DNA of 64,000 nucleotides from Gelatoporia subvermispora B. Lineage: Eukaryota; Basidiomycota; Agaricomycetes; Polyporales; Gelatoporiaceae. How positions within the stretch are numbered: position 1 is the first letter of the stretch; every line of letters begins with the position of its first letter. The DNA lies in contig KB445795.1 in NCBI GenBank assembly GCA_000320605.2, positions 681,867 to 745,866 on the forward strand, in the 5' to 3' direction. Positions 23,810 through 36,517 of this stretch are shown here, piece by piece. Both the position numbers and the translations under genes were made by a program. The notes beneath the pieces are model-generated. The model searched no databases and was not told the origin of the DNA. It was given only the letters and a program-made list of their open reading frames with translations.

Positions 23810-24900
23810 TGTTGGAGCCTCATGACGTTCGACATGCACTGGGCCTACTACTGCTTCTTGTGTTCACTGAGAATGCATGAGATGATTCACGCGGCGAGCG
23901 AAGGCATTTGTGTTCGCCGATACCGATGCTATGCTTAAGCGCATGAACCAAGCCAACACCACCAACTCATAGAGCGAGCCTGTTATCCCTGAAAGATCAC
24001 GAGCTGCGAAGCCTTCCACGAGCAGCTGACCGATCCCAGATTCTTCCTACCCGCAGATGATCAATCATATTCTGCAAGCTTGCAACTGCGGGCATCCTAC
24101 CTATTTTGTACGAACCTTCACTCAGTGCTACCGACGACGGATAGTTTTTCAACAGATGGTCTCCATGCGAGAATACGCAAGCGTCCAATTAGATTCCAGA
24201 TGCTTCACTCAACCTCGGTGCTGCTATTCTTGATTCAGATGCTTCGAAGCAACTCTAAGAGCTCCTGAGAACAACCTAGTGCTATAATAACATCGACGGC
24301 CGGGAAGTTACCCTGTCCTGGTAGGAATTTCCCTTCTTTTGCAAAGTGTGCGGCTCAGGTAATACGCTCGAATGTCTGGCCCTCAAGCCTGAGAACTAAC
24401 GAGAACGCTATGGCCACAGCAGGATACATGCGCCCGCCCGGCGGGTCTTCGGCAGGTCGTGTTGTACATCCGGCGGTGATCGTCAGGCGCCCTGCTCAAC
24501 CGCTGCGTTCAGCGCGGCGATGAAATTGCACAGATCGATATCGCCAGCATTTTGAACGTCGTACAAGTCGTTCTTCCTTGTGGATTAGTCGGCATCAAGG
24601 CAACTCTTGCAAGACGTCCGTGATGGACGGGCGTTGCGAAGGCGTCTCGGGTCGCGCGACGCGTCGAGGCACGAAGCACGTGCGTGTCGTTGCGCACGAC
24701 ACAAAAGGCAGCTGACATAAGCTGAGCAGGGCTGAGCGGCCCGATAAGGTTAGGCGCGCGGGTGGAAGCATCAGGTCGGCTGAGGGGGGAGTGGCTGAGA
24801 CCCTGAATCAGGATGCGGGCAGTGCTAGACAAGCGTGTCAAGTATCACTCCCGTCCGCCCATTACTCTCTTCACCTCTCCCTTCTCCATATACCCACATC
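23810..24900. other. Gene-poor stretch upstream of arrestin-like gene
   Basis: About 1.1 kb with no recognised coding sequence. The part nearest 24901 is pyrimidine-rich (CTCTTCACCTCTCCCTTCTCC), which looks like the arrestin gene's 5' leader. The rest may be decayed repeat or intergenic DNA. Confidence 0.35.
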
Positions 24901-27900
24901 ATGTCTCTCTCCCAGGCAAAACTGTTCGTATCCTAGTGTCATGCAATGTCACTATTCCGAATCGCTGACGCCGGAATTCATCATCCAGGACGCTGAGGCC
25001 GCCTCCGAACATAGATTTCGTGCAGGGTGTGTGTCGGTGGTGCTGCGCGACCTGATAGGGCAACTAATCACTTCGCTGGATTCTAGGATATCCCGGCATT
25101 CCTCCTGGCGCACCCGATCGTCCTCAAGCGGCTGTGAAGGGTGTACGTGCACAAACATTCCACGACTGGGCTTAGCGATTGATCAGCTTCTCAGACCATC
25201 GAAGTACGCGCTGGACAGCCCGGCATCAAGGTGAAGTGGGTCCGTATTGAGCTTAGGAAAGTTGAGACGCTACCGGGCGGGGGTGTCGCCAATACTTTCA
25301 TCGACTACGTTGGACAAACCCCCGTTAATATCTGGCAGTCGGACGAGGAGTACACGACGCTGCACACAGTGCGTAGCTGATCCCTCGCGAGTGGCTATCT
25401 GAACTGATGTATCATTTTACTCAGAATGACTTCCCTTTTCTTATACGGGTACCAGAGTCGATTCCCCCTAGCTTGGCACTCGAGAAAGGCGGTATGTGTA
25501 GTAATTGCCATCACCAGATTGACCTAACACCGGTGTGTCAGCGGGTATCAAGTATGAACTTGTGGGCACTATGTGTGTCAAAGGCAAGAAGTCAGGAATT
25601 GCGAAGTTGTTTCACCCTTCCTGGACTGATAGCTTTATTTAGGGGCTTCCTGCGGCGCGACAAGCCAGTTATGCACACTGCTTCGTCGATTATTACCATC
25701 GACAAGCATGAGCTCCACTCAACTTGGCCTGTGTACTCCCAGCCCGAGACACGTAACCTTACACAAGACGGCGTGACGCTCATAGTCGACCGCTCACGTA
25801 CCTGTTACGGTCCGGGAGACCGGATAGCCGTAATGGCCACCGTCAAGTCCGACACCTTGCATACAGTGATCCTTCGCGGCTTTGAATTTACCCTCAAGGA
25901 GACAACGGTGTTCCGCGCAAGTCCTCACACGCCGGGCAAGAAGGGAGCACCGCAGGTGAAAGTGACGCAGATTGGCGAACAGAAGGTGCCAGTGAACGTC
26001 ACGCTGTACGGAGGCACTCAACACCGTGCCGAGCTGACTGCGACAATTCCGACTCATCATACGACTGCCACACTGAATGCAGCAAGGCACATTGACATCA
26101 CCTACAACCTGACCGTGAAGACTCTGATGGGAACTGGGCAACCTCTCATTATGGACCTGCCTGTGATCGTCTCCAATTGGCCGAAGTATGCACCCAGTTC
26201 CCAATTTTGTGTTCTTGCGTGCTGACCTTGCGCAGGAACGTGTCCCTTGAAGCCATGAGGTAAGCCGACCCCCAGAGCATCCATCTGGTCGACCTAAGAC
26301 TATCTTCATAGGCGTATTGGCCAGCCGCCAACTCTGTGTTTACTCCCCAATCAGACAGCTCCGTCGGGACGCGCAGCTTCGCCTCCGACAAAGCAGAATG
26401 CTACTGTGAACATTCAGGCCGATGCTGCTCGCCCATCGATTGCACATCCGTACTCTATGTCAGACAGATCAACCGAAGTGTCTGCGCAAGATTCTGCTCC
26501 TGCCTCGCGTGCTGCAGGACAGTACAGCACTGCGCCCGTTCGTTCTGCAAGCGTTGTGCAAAGTCCTGTGGACGAATTTGGTGTTACCCAGCGTGGAGAG
26601 ATTTCACGTGGCACGAGCATCGAACAACGCTCTCAGGACGGCCATCCATTCGCACAAACTAGCAGTTATGCTGCGCAGACTATTGGGACCACGCCTGTTG
26701 GTAACGGTATGATTAACGTAGTCTCTCCACGTCCGCGATCGAGCACCAACCGGGCGGCTGGCGGCGGCAACCGCCTTACTGTCGCAAACTACGACGATAA
26801 AGAACTTGCGGAGCACCCGGAGACTGCGCGCATCCTATCGCGCAACGCATCCAGCAGTGTGACGCCGAGGACTCCGCCCGCCAACGCACAGAGCAAGTGG
26901 ATATCAGCAGAGGAAGAAAAGAAGCGGCTGTATGAGCGCGCAGTTGCAAATGTCGAACGCGTGCAAGGCATCGAGCGGTCGCGCAGCCCTACTGAGGTGA
27001 TTCTATCTTCCCGCACCACGAAGTGCGACCGAGTGCTGACACGTGGGTTATCTTGCAGTACTCGCAGGGACATCAGGACGCAGGCCCTGCCCAGCCAAGC
27101 GTCACTACCACTCCGCCACGACAGGCCAACAGATGGCCAACAGCAGAGGAAGAGAAAGCCCGGTTGTTCAGCGAGGCACAGGCGGCCGTAGCGCGCACGC
27201 AAGGACTGAATGGCAGCGTCCCAGACTCGCCTCCCGCCATGTCAACTGGAGCCGCGCTCTACTCACAAGCGATGTCTTCCATCAACCGTAACGCATCTGC
27301 CCAGGGCTCTTCACCCGCCCGGGGCCCCTCTCCACCTGCTGTCGTGCCGCCGTCTCAGTCGGCGCCAGCTCCCGCTCCCACCGTCAAGAGCCCGACACCT
27401 CACTTCCCCTCCGCCGATCAAGAGAAAGCCGCTTTACGGCGGTACTACGAGGCCAAGGCCGCCGTGGACCGCACACAGGGCACCACATCCGGGGTGGCCT
27501 CGCAGGCCCCGCAGGCCCCCATCGCATACGACGCTCTTTACCCTTCCCAACAGCCTTCGGCAGTCCCAGACTCGCCCCCCGCATTCGTTCCCTCTTCGTC
27601 TTCTTCCCAGCCATCGTACCTCATAGAAAAGGAACGCCTTCGGCGTGCGTACGAGGTGCAGGACCGTGCTGCACAGTGGGCGGCGGCAGCGGCGAGCCCT
27701 GTCCCGCAGCTCGGTGCGATGGTTCAGCCCACAAGCCCGCCCCCTGTCCCGCACGCTGCAATCTCTGCCCCTGTACCCACGGTGGTCCCCGCCATCGCAC
27801 CTATACCCGAGCCCTACAGCGCTCCCGCGCCCGCGCCCACATCGTACGGTTTCCCAACTCCCGCGGCATACAGCAGCCCGCCTTTGCCACAAGACAGCGC

Positions 27901-28612
27901 AGCCGCTGAGAAGGAGCTCCTCCGGCGGCGCTTCGAGGCGCAAGACGCCGCGGCGCTCGCTACATCCGGCCCGCCCGCGCCTCCGCCTCGCGCAGGCTCG
28001 AACCCGCCGCCATCGCCCCCCGCACACTCGGGTGGCTCGCGCTCGATGCCCACACCACCACGCTCGCCGCCGGTCCCGCCCGGATACGCGAGTGGCTCGC
28101 GCATACTCACGGCCGCAGAGGAGAAAGCGCGCCTGAGGGCGATGTACGAGGCGGAGGAGGCCGGCACCGCGTCGCCGCCTCCACCGAGCTTCTCGTCGTC
28201 CCCGCCGCCTTTCTCGAACGGCACACTCTATGCGAACGGCATGCCCTACGCGAACGGCGCACTCTACACGAACGGCGCGAACGGGAATGCACTGGACGCG
28301 ATGGGCGTGCCATACGGGCTGCAGCGCGCGGACTCGCTGACGTACATGCCCCTTGCGCCGCCAGCCCCACCGCCGCTGATGCCGCGCCCACCGAGGGAGT
28401 ACATGCAGGAGACGCAGGAGGAGGACAGCCGCATGCGCGCGCAGCTCGAGGCGATCGACCAGCACCCCGAGCTCGTGAGCACGCTGCAGGTCGACCTCGG
28501 GCCCAAGATCTCGTTCACGGACGTGCAGCTCTCCCGCGCCGGCTCGTCCTCCATACCCCCGCCCCCGCCGCTCCCGACAAAAACACCTGTCGAGTCGTTC
28601 ATCATCGAATAG
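24901..28612 (+). CDS. Arrestin-like trafficking adaptor with repeated coiled motif in its tail
   Basis: Fungal arrestin-related proteins recruit ubiquitin ligases to plasma-membrane cargo (family knowledge). Short 5' exons splice to MSLSQAKLTLRPPPNIDFVQ, then GYPGIPPGAPDRPQAAVKG, TIEVRAGQPGIKVKWVRIEL and RKVETLPGGGVANTF. This is the arrestin N-fold, followed by FPFLIRVPESIPPSLALEKG and IDKHELHSTWPVYSQPE. The C-like domain includes DGVTLIVDRSRTCYGPGDRI, ELTATIPTHHTTATLNAAR and ITYNLTVKTLMGTGQPLIMD. From about 26.7 kb the tail is Pro/Ser-rich and carries at least six degenerate copies of an AEEEKxRLxxxA unit, for example WISAEEEKKRLYERAVANVE and WPTAEEEKARLFSEAQAAVA. It ends TKTPVESFIIE. It is convergent with the heat shock factor gene. 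Confidence 0.88.
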
Positions 28613-28958
28613 CGCACCCAGCGCGCATACGTTGCTCTATCTTTTATCTATACACATACTGTACACTCTCCTCTTGTCTCGTCCCTTGTGTCGGTCTGTC
28701 CGGTGGAGCACATGAGTTCGTAGGATAGGATAGCATGGCACATGATACGGTACTACTAACTACTAGCTAGCGAAACATCAGGCTTTGGATGCCCGGCAGC
28801 GGCGCGTCCGGGGCAGCCTCGGTGCGCGCACATCCAGCTGCCCGTCGCGACCACTCGCCGCGCGCTAAGTTTACACTATACATTGCTACAGTTACATCTA
28901 AACAATAATTAGTCCATCCCCAAGTACACGCGCGCGCCGGCATGCATCCACTGCGCGC
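28613..28958. other. 3' regions of two convergent genes
   Basis: 346 bp between the stop codons of the arrestin-like gene (+) and the heat shock factor gene (-). Presumably both 3' UTRs. No gene seen. Confidence 0.4.
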
Positions 28959-31229
28959 CTATCGCTTGCGTTTCGTCTTCGGACCGGGGGCCAGCTCCAT
29001 GGTCGCCGGAGGCGGGGGCGGGAGCTCGAGAGAGCTCTTGCGCTTCTGACCCGCCGCCACAGCCGATGCGTCGGACGCGGTAGACTTGAGGTGCGGCGAA
29101 CGCGTGCTCGACGCGCTCGCACCGGCCGCGCCAGACGAGTCCGAGACCTCGTCGAGGAACGCAGTGAGCTGGTCGGTGGACGCGTCCGCGATGCGCGTGC
29201 CGGAGCTGTCGATGTGGGCCGCGGGATCGAAGCGATCGGACATATCTGCGTAATCGATGCCGGGGTCGCCGTTGAGGAGCGCGTCGAGGAAGAAATCACT
29301 TGACGGGTCCGCCTGCGGTGCGTCGAGCGGGGGCAGCATCGAGCTGCCTGCCGGAGCGAGCTCAAAATTGTGCATGCCAATGTTGCTCATGGCCGCGGAG
29401 GCGCGATGCGCAAGAGCCGCGTCGTTCTGGTGCTGGAGCGCTGTGGGGTCCATGCCGAGGTTCTCGATCAGCGAATTTATGCTGCTCTGGAGCACGTCCA
29501 TGTCGGCTTCAATCTCCGCCGCACTCTGGTACGTCTTCTGCAGCTGCGCCGAGTTGTCCATGAGCGGCCCGATTGGCGGGCTGCTCTCGGAGAGCAGCGG
29601 CATCGCGGTATGCAATGTCGGACTCGGGGCTGGCAGGTCCTGGCGGAAGCGCCCTGAGCTGAAGTCGAAGGAGTTGGGATCGTAGGGGGCTATTTGTGCG
29701 TGCTGATCCGTGCGAGCATCGTTGGACTCGGCGGAGGGATGAGGCGAGAAGGTCTGCTGGGTCGCGGCAAGCGCCTGTATGAAGCGCTGGAGCTGTCCCG
29801 GTGTATTGAGCATTTGCTGAAAGGCGTTCTGCCACAATTCATTGTTGTTGGAACCCGTCCCGTTTGCCGGGGCGAAGTTTGCGATGGAAGACAGCGTAGC
29901 ATCACCGTGGCGTTGCGGGGTATCGGTGCCCCGCGCAGGCGGAGTCGAAGCTGTCGAACGGACTGTGTCAGAAGGAACCCCGGGACTGGCCCTCGATAGG
30001 ACCTCATTCTGCCGTACAGATGATCCATGTGCGGTGGCCATGCGCGCCTGTGGCGACTCTGCGGTGGATGGGGTATAGGGGCCTTGCGCCGCGATCGTGG
30101 GAGAGAATATGCTCGAGTCCGGTGTATCGATGGACGCGAACTGGTCTGCAAAATTAGGAGCAGGATGGTGTCAGGAGGTGCGCCAACAATGGCTATCGCA
30201 AACAGCGGGAACACACCGATGTGGAATGGAGAGTCGCGCCTGCCGTGGACGTGCCGATGCATGCTGTCCTCGTCGTCTTCGACCTCGGCGATCTCGACCG
30301 TCTTCGCCTTGGACCGCGCCGCGTCCGCGATCAGCAGCCGATGCTGCATCCGCGGGATGACCGCTCCAGCTGGCGTCCGCGGGCCGTCCGCCTTGTGCGC
30401 CCCGTCCGCCGTCGACCCAAACACGCCCGCGAGGAACTTGAGGATCCGGTTGATCGTGTCCTGGTGTTTGTCGTGCCGCCGCCGCGCCTGCGCCGCCTCC
30501 TCCCACAGGATATCGTTGGACTTTTTCAGCGCGTTCAGCTCCGCCGAGATCGCCTGCTGATGCCGCTTGATCGCCTGGATCCCGTTCGCGATCGAGTTGA
30601 AGTCGAGCACCTGCCCGCCCGGCAGGCTCAGCGGGTGGTTCGAGTTGACAGCCTCTGGTGTGTCGTCCTCGGGAGCGCCGTGCGCGGGCTGCTTCTTGCG
30701 CTGGATGAGACAGAGGAGGTCGGGCTGGCCGCGGTGGAAGTGGGGGTGCTCAAAGTTCCACGGCTCGGTGTCGGTGTCGCTCTTGAGGACGCCTTGCTGG
30801 AGGTGGGGGATCTTGTGGAAGCCGTACATGTTCAGCTGGCGGACGAACGAGGTGAACTTTTGGTGCTTGAACCATCGTCCGAGCACCTCGCGGGCAAAGC
30901 GTTCGTGGTTGAGGACTGACAGGACATTGTGGCACACATGAAGAAAATCGTCAAGTGAGTGGCTGAAAGAAACCCTGGCCACACACCGTAGAACGAGTCA
31001 CCGTTCTCGCTCCAACGGATGAGCTCGTCATTCCTTGGGTCACTGACGATTCTGGAACGTTCGGTCCCTCGGATGAGTACCATGTGCGCGCTATTTCGAA
31101 AAGCGGGGCTAGTACGCACTCGTATAGTTTCTGCAGAAATGGAGGCACGACCTGGCGGGCGGCCTTGGAAAGATGGGAGGACTCGCCGCGAGAGGATCTT
31201 GTGAGGGCGACTTGCTGGTCGAGAGACAT
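28959..31229 (-). CDS. HSF1: Heat shock transcription factor
   Basis: Nuclear activator that binds nGAAn arrays upstream of heat shock genes. Exon 1 begins MSLDQQVALTRSSRGESSH and enters the winged-helix DNA-binding domain at VVPPFLQKLYE. Two introns split it (joined IVSDPRNDELIRWSENGDSF, then YVLNHERFAREVLGRWFKHQ). The recognition region is FTSFVRQLNMYGFHKIPHLQ, followed by RGQPDLLCLIQRKK. A heptad-type HR-A/B region follows (IANGIQAIKRHQQAISAEL, then NRILKFLAGVFG). A further intron near 30.15 kb leads to a long activation region rich in S/T/P/D, ending GPKTKRKR, a possible nuclear localisation signal. The convergent arrestin-like gene's stop lies about 350 bp away. Confidence 0.93.
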
Positions 31230-32662
31230 CGCGGGGGAAACACAGCGGAGGATTCAGGGTCGCCCTCCTCGCCCGTTGCTTGTTCTGCGCAAATATACTT
31301 GCGTCACTGGTCTAGCCTCCTGCCACAGCGGCCAAATACAGCCAAACAGTTCTGCTAAATGAGGCAATCCAGGGCAGCCCTCGTAGGCGCCCGCTCACCG
31401 CGCGCTTGGCCACCGTAGGTAACCGAGATAATCGATACAGTTTGTCTGCAGAGCTCGCCCCTGCGCGCAGTGTCGAGCTCAGCCAGCGCGAGCAGCGTGT
31501 AACGCCCAGCAGAAAAGCGAACAGACCCCATCCCGTTGCGGCCATCCCGTTGCGGAGGGAGGAAAGGCCGAGCTTCGGAGAACGGGTTGGAGGAGAAGTA
31601 GCGCAAAGGCGGGTGTGTGAAAATGTAGCAAGAGATGGACGGGGACATGGCTCGGGTAAACGTTTGAACGGTGGGGGATGGGTGTATGTACCGTGAATAT
31701 GGAGTCGCGAAAATGGAAGTGACACAGTACACATGATAACGCGTGAAGACGAGGCCAGAGGCAGTGCGCGCTCACCGTAGACGCGCGAGTTCTTCTTAAC
31801 TCGGCATCGAAGGACTTTCGGGCGCAAAGACAGATATACGATGGTGACGTACCACGAGCAGATTGGAGAGCAGAACACGGGGAAACTGATGTTTCTTGAC
31901 GAAGAGCACGGTATAAATGAGAGTTGCGACCGAGACGCCCGAGAACGTAGTAGTTACTGCATATGGAAGGTGTATGACCGAATCGAGAAATGTACAGAAG
32001 CGGGTTCGCCTTGACTGTCAGAGGGGCCGCAGAAGCGGAGGACTTGACCTCAGGCTCGATATCTCCGAGCTGTTCACCCACCCATCGGCTCCTGCGCCAC
32101 CTATTTACGGGCAGAACGAACCCCCAAACGTCCCGGGCGGTCGCGCTGGCAGAAAACTCTTGCTGTCTCCGATGGCTCAGATTCACCTGGGTTCTGTCTC
32201 TGGCTACAACCGTGCGGCGTTATTAGCAATATTTTGAAGTAATACAACACATACGAAAGAGATAGAGACACGGATGAGACAAGGGCACGAGACCACGGGG
32301 TTGCGATACAGCGAAGCAGTCGGGGTAGGGATGTTTGCACGGCAGAAGTGAAGCTACGCACGGGAAGATCATGGGCCGCGGGGATGTCGGCGTTACCCCC
32401 GTTTGCATCTTCTACGTGGTCCAACCATAACGTGTCTGCGCGCGCATCGCGACGTCATACCCTCGCCGCTATCACAGTGCGTCCCCGGGCGCAACTAATT
32501 CTCCCGCCGGCCTCTCGGTCTCCTACCCACACCAGCCTCGTGAGTTCACTCTCGCTTCATACCCTTTGCCCAACTCGCGTGTAGCCTAATCCAGTCAATT
32601 CCAACCCAACGCAGCGATGCGCAGAATTAATTAGTGTACATACCACCTCGCCCCGGCGGACA
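31230..32662. other. Long upstream region of HSF with an unresolved possible minus-strand gene
   Basis: 1.4 kb between the HSF start and COG6 stop. It must hold the HSF promoter and leader. On the minus strand, a start at about 32424 (MDHVEDANGGNADIPAAHDL) and GT/AG-like boundaries could join small exons including LGDIEPEVKSSASAAPL. A competing frame nearby reads as a hydrophobic, membrane-like segment (TFSGVSVATLIYTVLFVKK). I could not decide on a frame or recognise a family. Treat as a possible small membrane-protein gene or as HSF leader sequence. Confidence 0.3.
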
Positions 32663-35365
32663 TCACGCCGTGACATTGGCGTCCCCCTGCGCCCCGCCCT
32701 CCAGCCCAAATATCTGCCACAGCAGATGCACCTGACCAAACGGCCGCGCGCTCCCCAGCAGCGTCGCCCCCGCCTCGTACCGGTTCTCTGTCCGCCGCAC
32801 CTCCTCGCACAGCCGTCCGTACGCACCCGCGACGCGTCCCAGTGCAGCCTGGTGCACCTCTGCCGCCGCTCGCCGCGACTCGAGTGCATCCAGCCGCTTC
32901 GCGTGCACGACGCCCGGGCTCGACAGCCACTCGGAAAACGCCCGCAGGGCTTCTTGCACCCGCGGCGCCTCTGTCGCTGGTACACGGGACAGCGGTTCCT
33001 ACATACGCACAGTTACGTTAGTCTCACGCATTGCGTCATAGCGACAATCCTCGACACGTACGTCTGGCCGGCGCGAATCTAAAGCCACCGTGATTCCCTC
33101 CAGCCCTGCGTCGCGCAGTAGCGCGCTGTACTATTATCACATGCATCATGAGCCTTCGCCCGAACCTCCCACCGGAACAAATACTCACATGTTCCTCCGT
33201 CAACCGCGCCACCACGTGCGCGACCTGCTCCCTGATAACGTCCTGCTTCTCCCCCGTCCAGGCGTACGGCTCGAGGACTCCAAGCACGTATTCCAGCGTG
33301 TTCAGCACGAATACCGTGCCGTCCCACCTTGGCCGCTGCCGCTGTTTTGTCTCGGCCGCTGCGGGAACCATCTCGAGCACTGGATCGACGAGCCTGTCGA
33401 GGATCGCGCGGAATCCCGCCGCTTGCTCCTCCGCAGACTCGTCCCCTAGCGACGACTCGTACACTGCCATGATCTCGCGTAGGACTTGCGCGTGGTCCAG
33501 GATCGCGAGTGGCGCACTGACACTCGTGTCGTCCAAGTCCTGCAGGGTCCGAGTGAGTGTGCGGACACGATTGGGGCTTGGCAAAATCAACGTACCAAGG
33601 GAACACGCCGCAGCGCACGGCCGAGCGCGTCAATAGCGTCGTAGAACACCTTGTACGCGACGTCCGTCAATCTACAAACCGTTAGATATGTCCCCCTCAC
33701 AGCGACCACAACGCACTCACTCCTGGAGCGTCCTGGACAGCACCGCCTCTTCTCCGACGGTCCGCTGCATCGTGAGCATATAGAACTGCAGCAGATTCGC
33801 CAGCTTGTACGACGTGATGCAGCTCTCCTGCGAGCGCACCGTCTGGAGCACGCGCACCTTTCCGCGCCCGAACCCATCAGCCCTAGCACCGCACATCCCG
33901 CCCTCAGCGCACACGCACCTTGAGCGGCGCGCCAAGCCCACCGACCGCACGATCGAGCAGCGCGCCCATCCATGCCTCCTCCGTGCCCTCGCGCGTGCGC
34001 ACCGCGCCAACCATCCGCCGCGCCTTTCCCGCGACGCCGAACAGGCCCTCGAGCCCTTCGCGCTCCGCCGCGAGCGCCTGATGCGCCCACGCGAGCATGT
34101 CCCCCACGTACCGCAGCGGGTCGTGCGCGTGCAGCTCGATCGGGCGCGGCAGCCCGCCGGGCCCGCCCCGCGTGAGCGCGTTGGTGAATGCGCCGAGAAG
34201 TGTCACATGCCGTGTTTGGGCGAGGTGGGAGAGGGCTTCACTATAGAGTAATATGTATCAGTAGGGAAGTGGACTGTAGGATGATCCCTCTCAACTCACG
34301 TGAGAAGCTCGGGACGCTGTTGTAGCCTGCGCACAGCTTCACGTAGAACAGGTCCTGCCTCCAATTGCGCGTCGCGTCCCGTTTGGAGGAATTCGGTGGA
34401 GCACCAGCGGAAGAGCTTGTCATAGGCTTGTTCGAGCAATGCGGACGTCGCGAGCGTGATCTCAAGTCTGTATAATGCCCGGTGAGCAGCATGCAATGCA
34501 GACACAATCATTGAATTCAGGATGACGCACCCGGCCGTGGGCTCTCCATCCGCGCCGCTGAGCAGTACACGACAGTCGTCGCGAATCTTCTGCGCGCGGT
34601 CCATTGCTTCGAAGAACCGCTTCCCGACGGGAACATCGCGGGAGGTGATAGCCTCTTTTTCGTCTTCACTCAGAGTAAAACGTGCGAGGAATAGTGTAAT
34701 GACATTCTGGCGCATCGTCACTTCGTGTCTGGCGTAGGACGGGTAAGTGAGTTGAGCGCAGCATCTTAGAAGGGGGATGTACCGTTCGTCCCGTAGACTC
34801 CCCGCGCGATCGAGGAGTGTGCGACATGCGTCGCTCGTCTGCCGCAACTGCGTCTGCGCCTCATCGCAGCGCGAACGCATCGTACCAATATGTTCCTGTA
34901 GGGTATCTATTTGCTACGAGCACAGATCAGCATGGGCTCTCCGCGAGATAGTAACCACAGACACACTTTGTCCACCTCGCCAAACGCGGCGAGGAACTTG
35001 CGGCTCGACACCGCGAGCATGTTGTCCACATCCCGCCGGAGGTTCTTGCGTGCCCGCGCAACGACGTCCGCTGCATTCGCCTCGTCTGCAGCGCGGGGGA
35101 CTTGACGCGCCTGTGTGCGCGCGGCACCGCCATCGAGGTCGTCACCGTCGTCGACATCTACGTCGTCCTCGCGTTCGCGGCGGACCTCCTTGCCCTTCGC
35201 GGGCGGGGGGATATACAGGTCCGAGAGTGTGCGGATCGCTTCGCGAGTTGCGTCGTCATCGTAGCTCGCGGCGAGGAGCTTGTAGAGCCGGAGCGAGAGG
35301 GGGTTTGGCGGCTGGGGCGAGGAGGAGTGCGCTGCGGGGCGCAGTGGTGGGGAGAACGTGCTCAT
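32663..35365 (-). CDS. COG6: Conserved oligomeric Golgi complex subunit 6
   Basis: Subunit of the COG tether that guides retrograde vesicles within the Golgi. Starts MSTFSPPLRPAAHSSSPQPP with a short disordered lead, then the conserved block ARKNLRRDVDNMLAVSSRKF and LAAFGEVDK near the N-terminus, followed by coiled coil (QLRQTSDACRTLLDRAGSLR). The mid region includes LGKRFF-type KRFFEAMDRAQKIRDDCRVL and ATSALLEQAYDKLFRWCSTE. Later blocks are DPLRYVGDMLAWAHQALAAE, SYKLANLLQFYMLTMQRTVG, and DALGRALRRVPL near the C-terminal third. It ends GGAQGDANVTA. About six introns. Order and content match COG6 throughout. Head-to-head with COA1. Confidence 0.93.
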
Positions 35366-35652
35366 GCTTTGGGAGGATGTGCAGCATGCAGCACGGTGGC
35401 GGCGGATGGCGGGAGCGCCGGGACCGGTTTCGCTACGCGTGCACTGCGGGCGCGTTACGACTCGTGCATGCCTGCACTACACGCGGTTCGTTGACTTTGA
35501 GCTCATCGCCCTGAACGTCTTTTGTAGTCGTCAAGTAACAGGAAGAGCAGAGTCTCAGCCGCAAAAGAGTTCCCAGGTATCGACATCGCAGCAAGCACGC
35601 AGCAGACTCCGCCAGACCGCGCTTTCCTCGACTCGCGCCTCCTCCATACAAG
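35366..35652. promoter_or_regulatory. Divergent promoter region of COG6 and COA1
   Basis: 287 bp between the divergent starts of COG6 and COA1. Both promoters must lie here. No clear core element identified. Confidence 0.45.
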
Positions 35653-36517
35653 TCATGCCTCTTTCCTCCGCATGCCGCGCCGCCGCACGGTTGCATGCAT
35701 TCCCCCGCTGCACCCCACATCCCAGACCCCTGCTCGCTCCGGCATGCAGAGCTTATGCTACCGTGACCGAGGTTCCACGACCGCCTCCCCCGCCAAAGGA
35801 GATCCCGCCCGTCGAGACATTCTCCGAGACCGCTAAACCCCGCGCATACCACTCACGGCCTCCGCCCCGGGACCTCCCTCCAATCCGGGTACGCCATCTA
35901 CTCGTCTCAACTGGACTTGAACTTACGAACCGCAGCGAACATGGCCGACAGTCGCCCTGCTCGGCATTGCAGGCGTGGGCGCATGGGGGCTGTTCCTCGT
36001 CTACACCGCGAACCAGGAACGGCTCGCAAGCTCCATCATGCAGCGCGTCCTCACGAGCCTCCGCGCGAGCCCCGAGCTGCGTGATGTTTTGGGTGAAGCC
36101 ATCCGCCCCGAACCCGAATGGTGGCTCAACGGCGACCCGTGGGTGCATGGCGAGGTGCGTCCTGTTGTTGCCTGCTGGCTTTTTTCGTCCCTAACTGACC
36201 GGCACGGCGATTGTGTTGTAGATCCGCCTGATGCAAGGGAACGTCGATCTCAGCTTCCGTGTAAAGGGCAGCAAAGGTCCGTTCCCGCTCGTGTATTGTT
36301 CGACGTCATAGATACTGAAGTGCGTCCACAGGTTCAGGCACGCTGTATTTCACAAGCATACGCAAGGCAAAGGGCGAACCATTCACAGTTCGTAAGTCGT
36401 ACCATGAGCCGTAATTAGCGATGCTGCAGTAACTGACGCCCCCGATCGCCAGTACGCTTCCGTGTTATCGCCGATGACGGGACCATAGTCAACATCCCTG
36501 TCGACTCCTTGACATAG
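35653..36517 (+). CDS. COA1: Cytochrome c oxidase assembly factor COA1
   Basis: Inner-membrane factor that helps Cox1 maturation in complex IV assembly (family knowledge). Starts MPLSSACRAAARLHAFPRCT, an arginine-rich presequence. A proline-rich spacer follows (VPRPPPPPKEIPPVET). Exon 2 gives the single membrane segment ALLGIAGVGAWGLFLVYTA. Downstream blocks are RASPELRDVLGEAIRPEPEW, WLNGDPWVHG, IRLMQGNVDLSFRVKGSKG, TLYFTSIRKAKGEPFTVLRF and VIADDGTIVNIPVDSLT. This matches the COA1 layout, with RLMQGxVDLxFxVKG as a clear signature. Four introns (near 35890, 36155, 36278 and 36391). It is convergent with PDA1, stop codons about 190 bp apart. Confidence 0.88.

Noticed and set aside
28107..28391. 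Minus-strand frames opposite the arrestin tail
   Set aside because: Low-complexity shadows of the proline/alanine-rich tail.
31850..32424. DPM2 (dolichol-phosphate mannose regulatory subunit) as the gene upstream of HSF
   Set aside because: Only a loose likeness of one hydrophobic stretch; the diagnostic second membrane segment and size could not be shown.
34777..35514. Large plus-strand frame across the COG6 start region
   Set aside because: Shadow of COG6 in GC-rich coding DNA; COG6 frame matches its family throughout.
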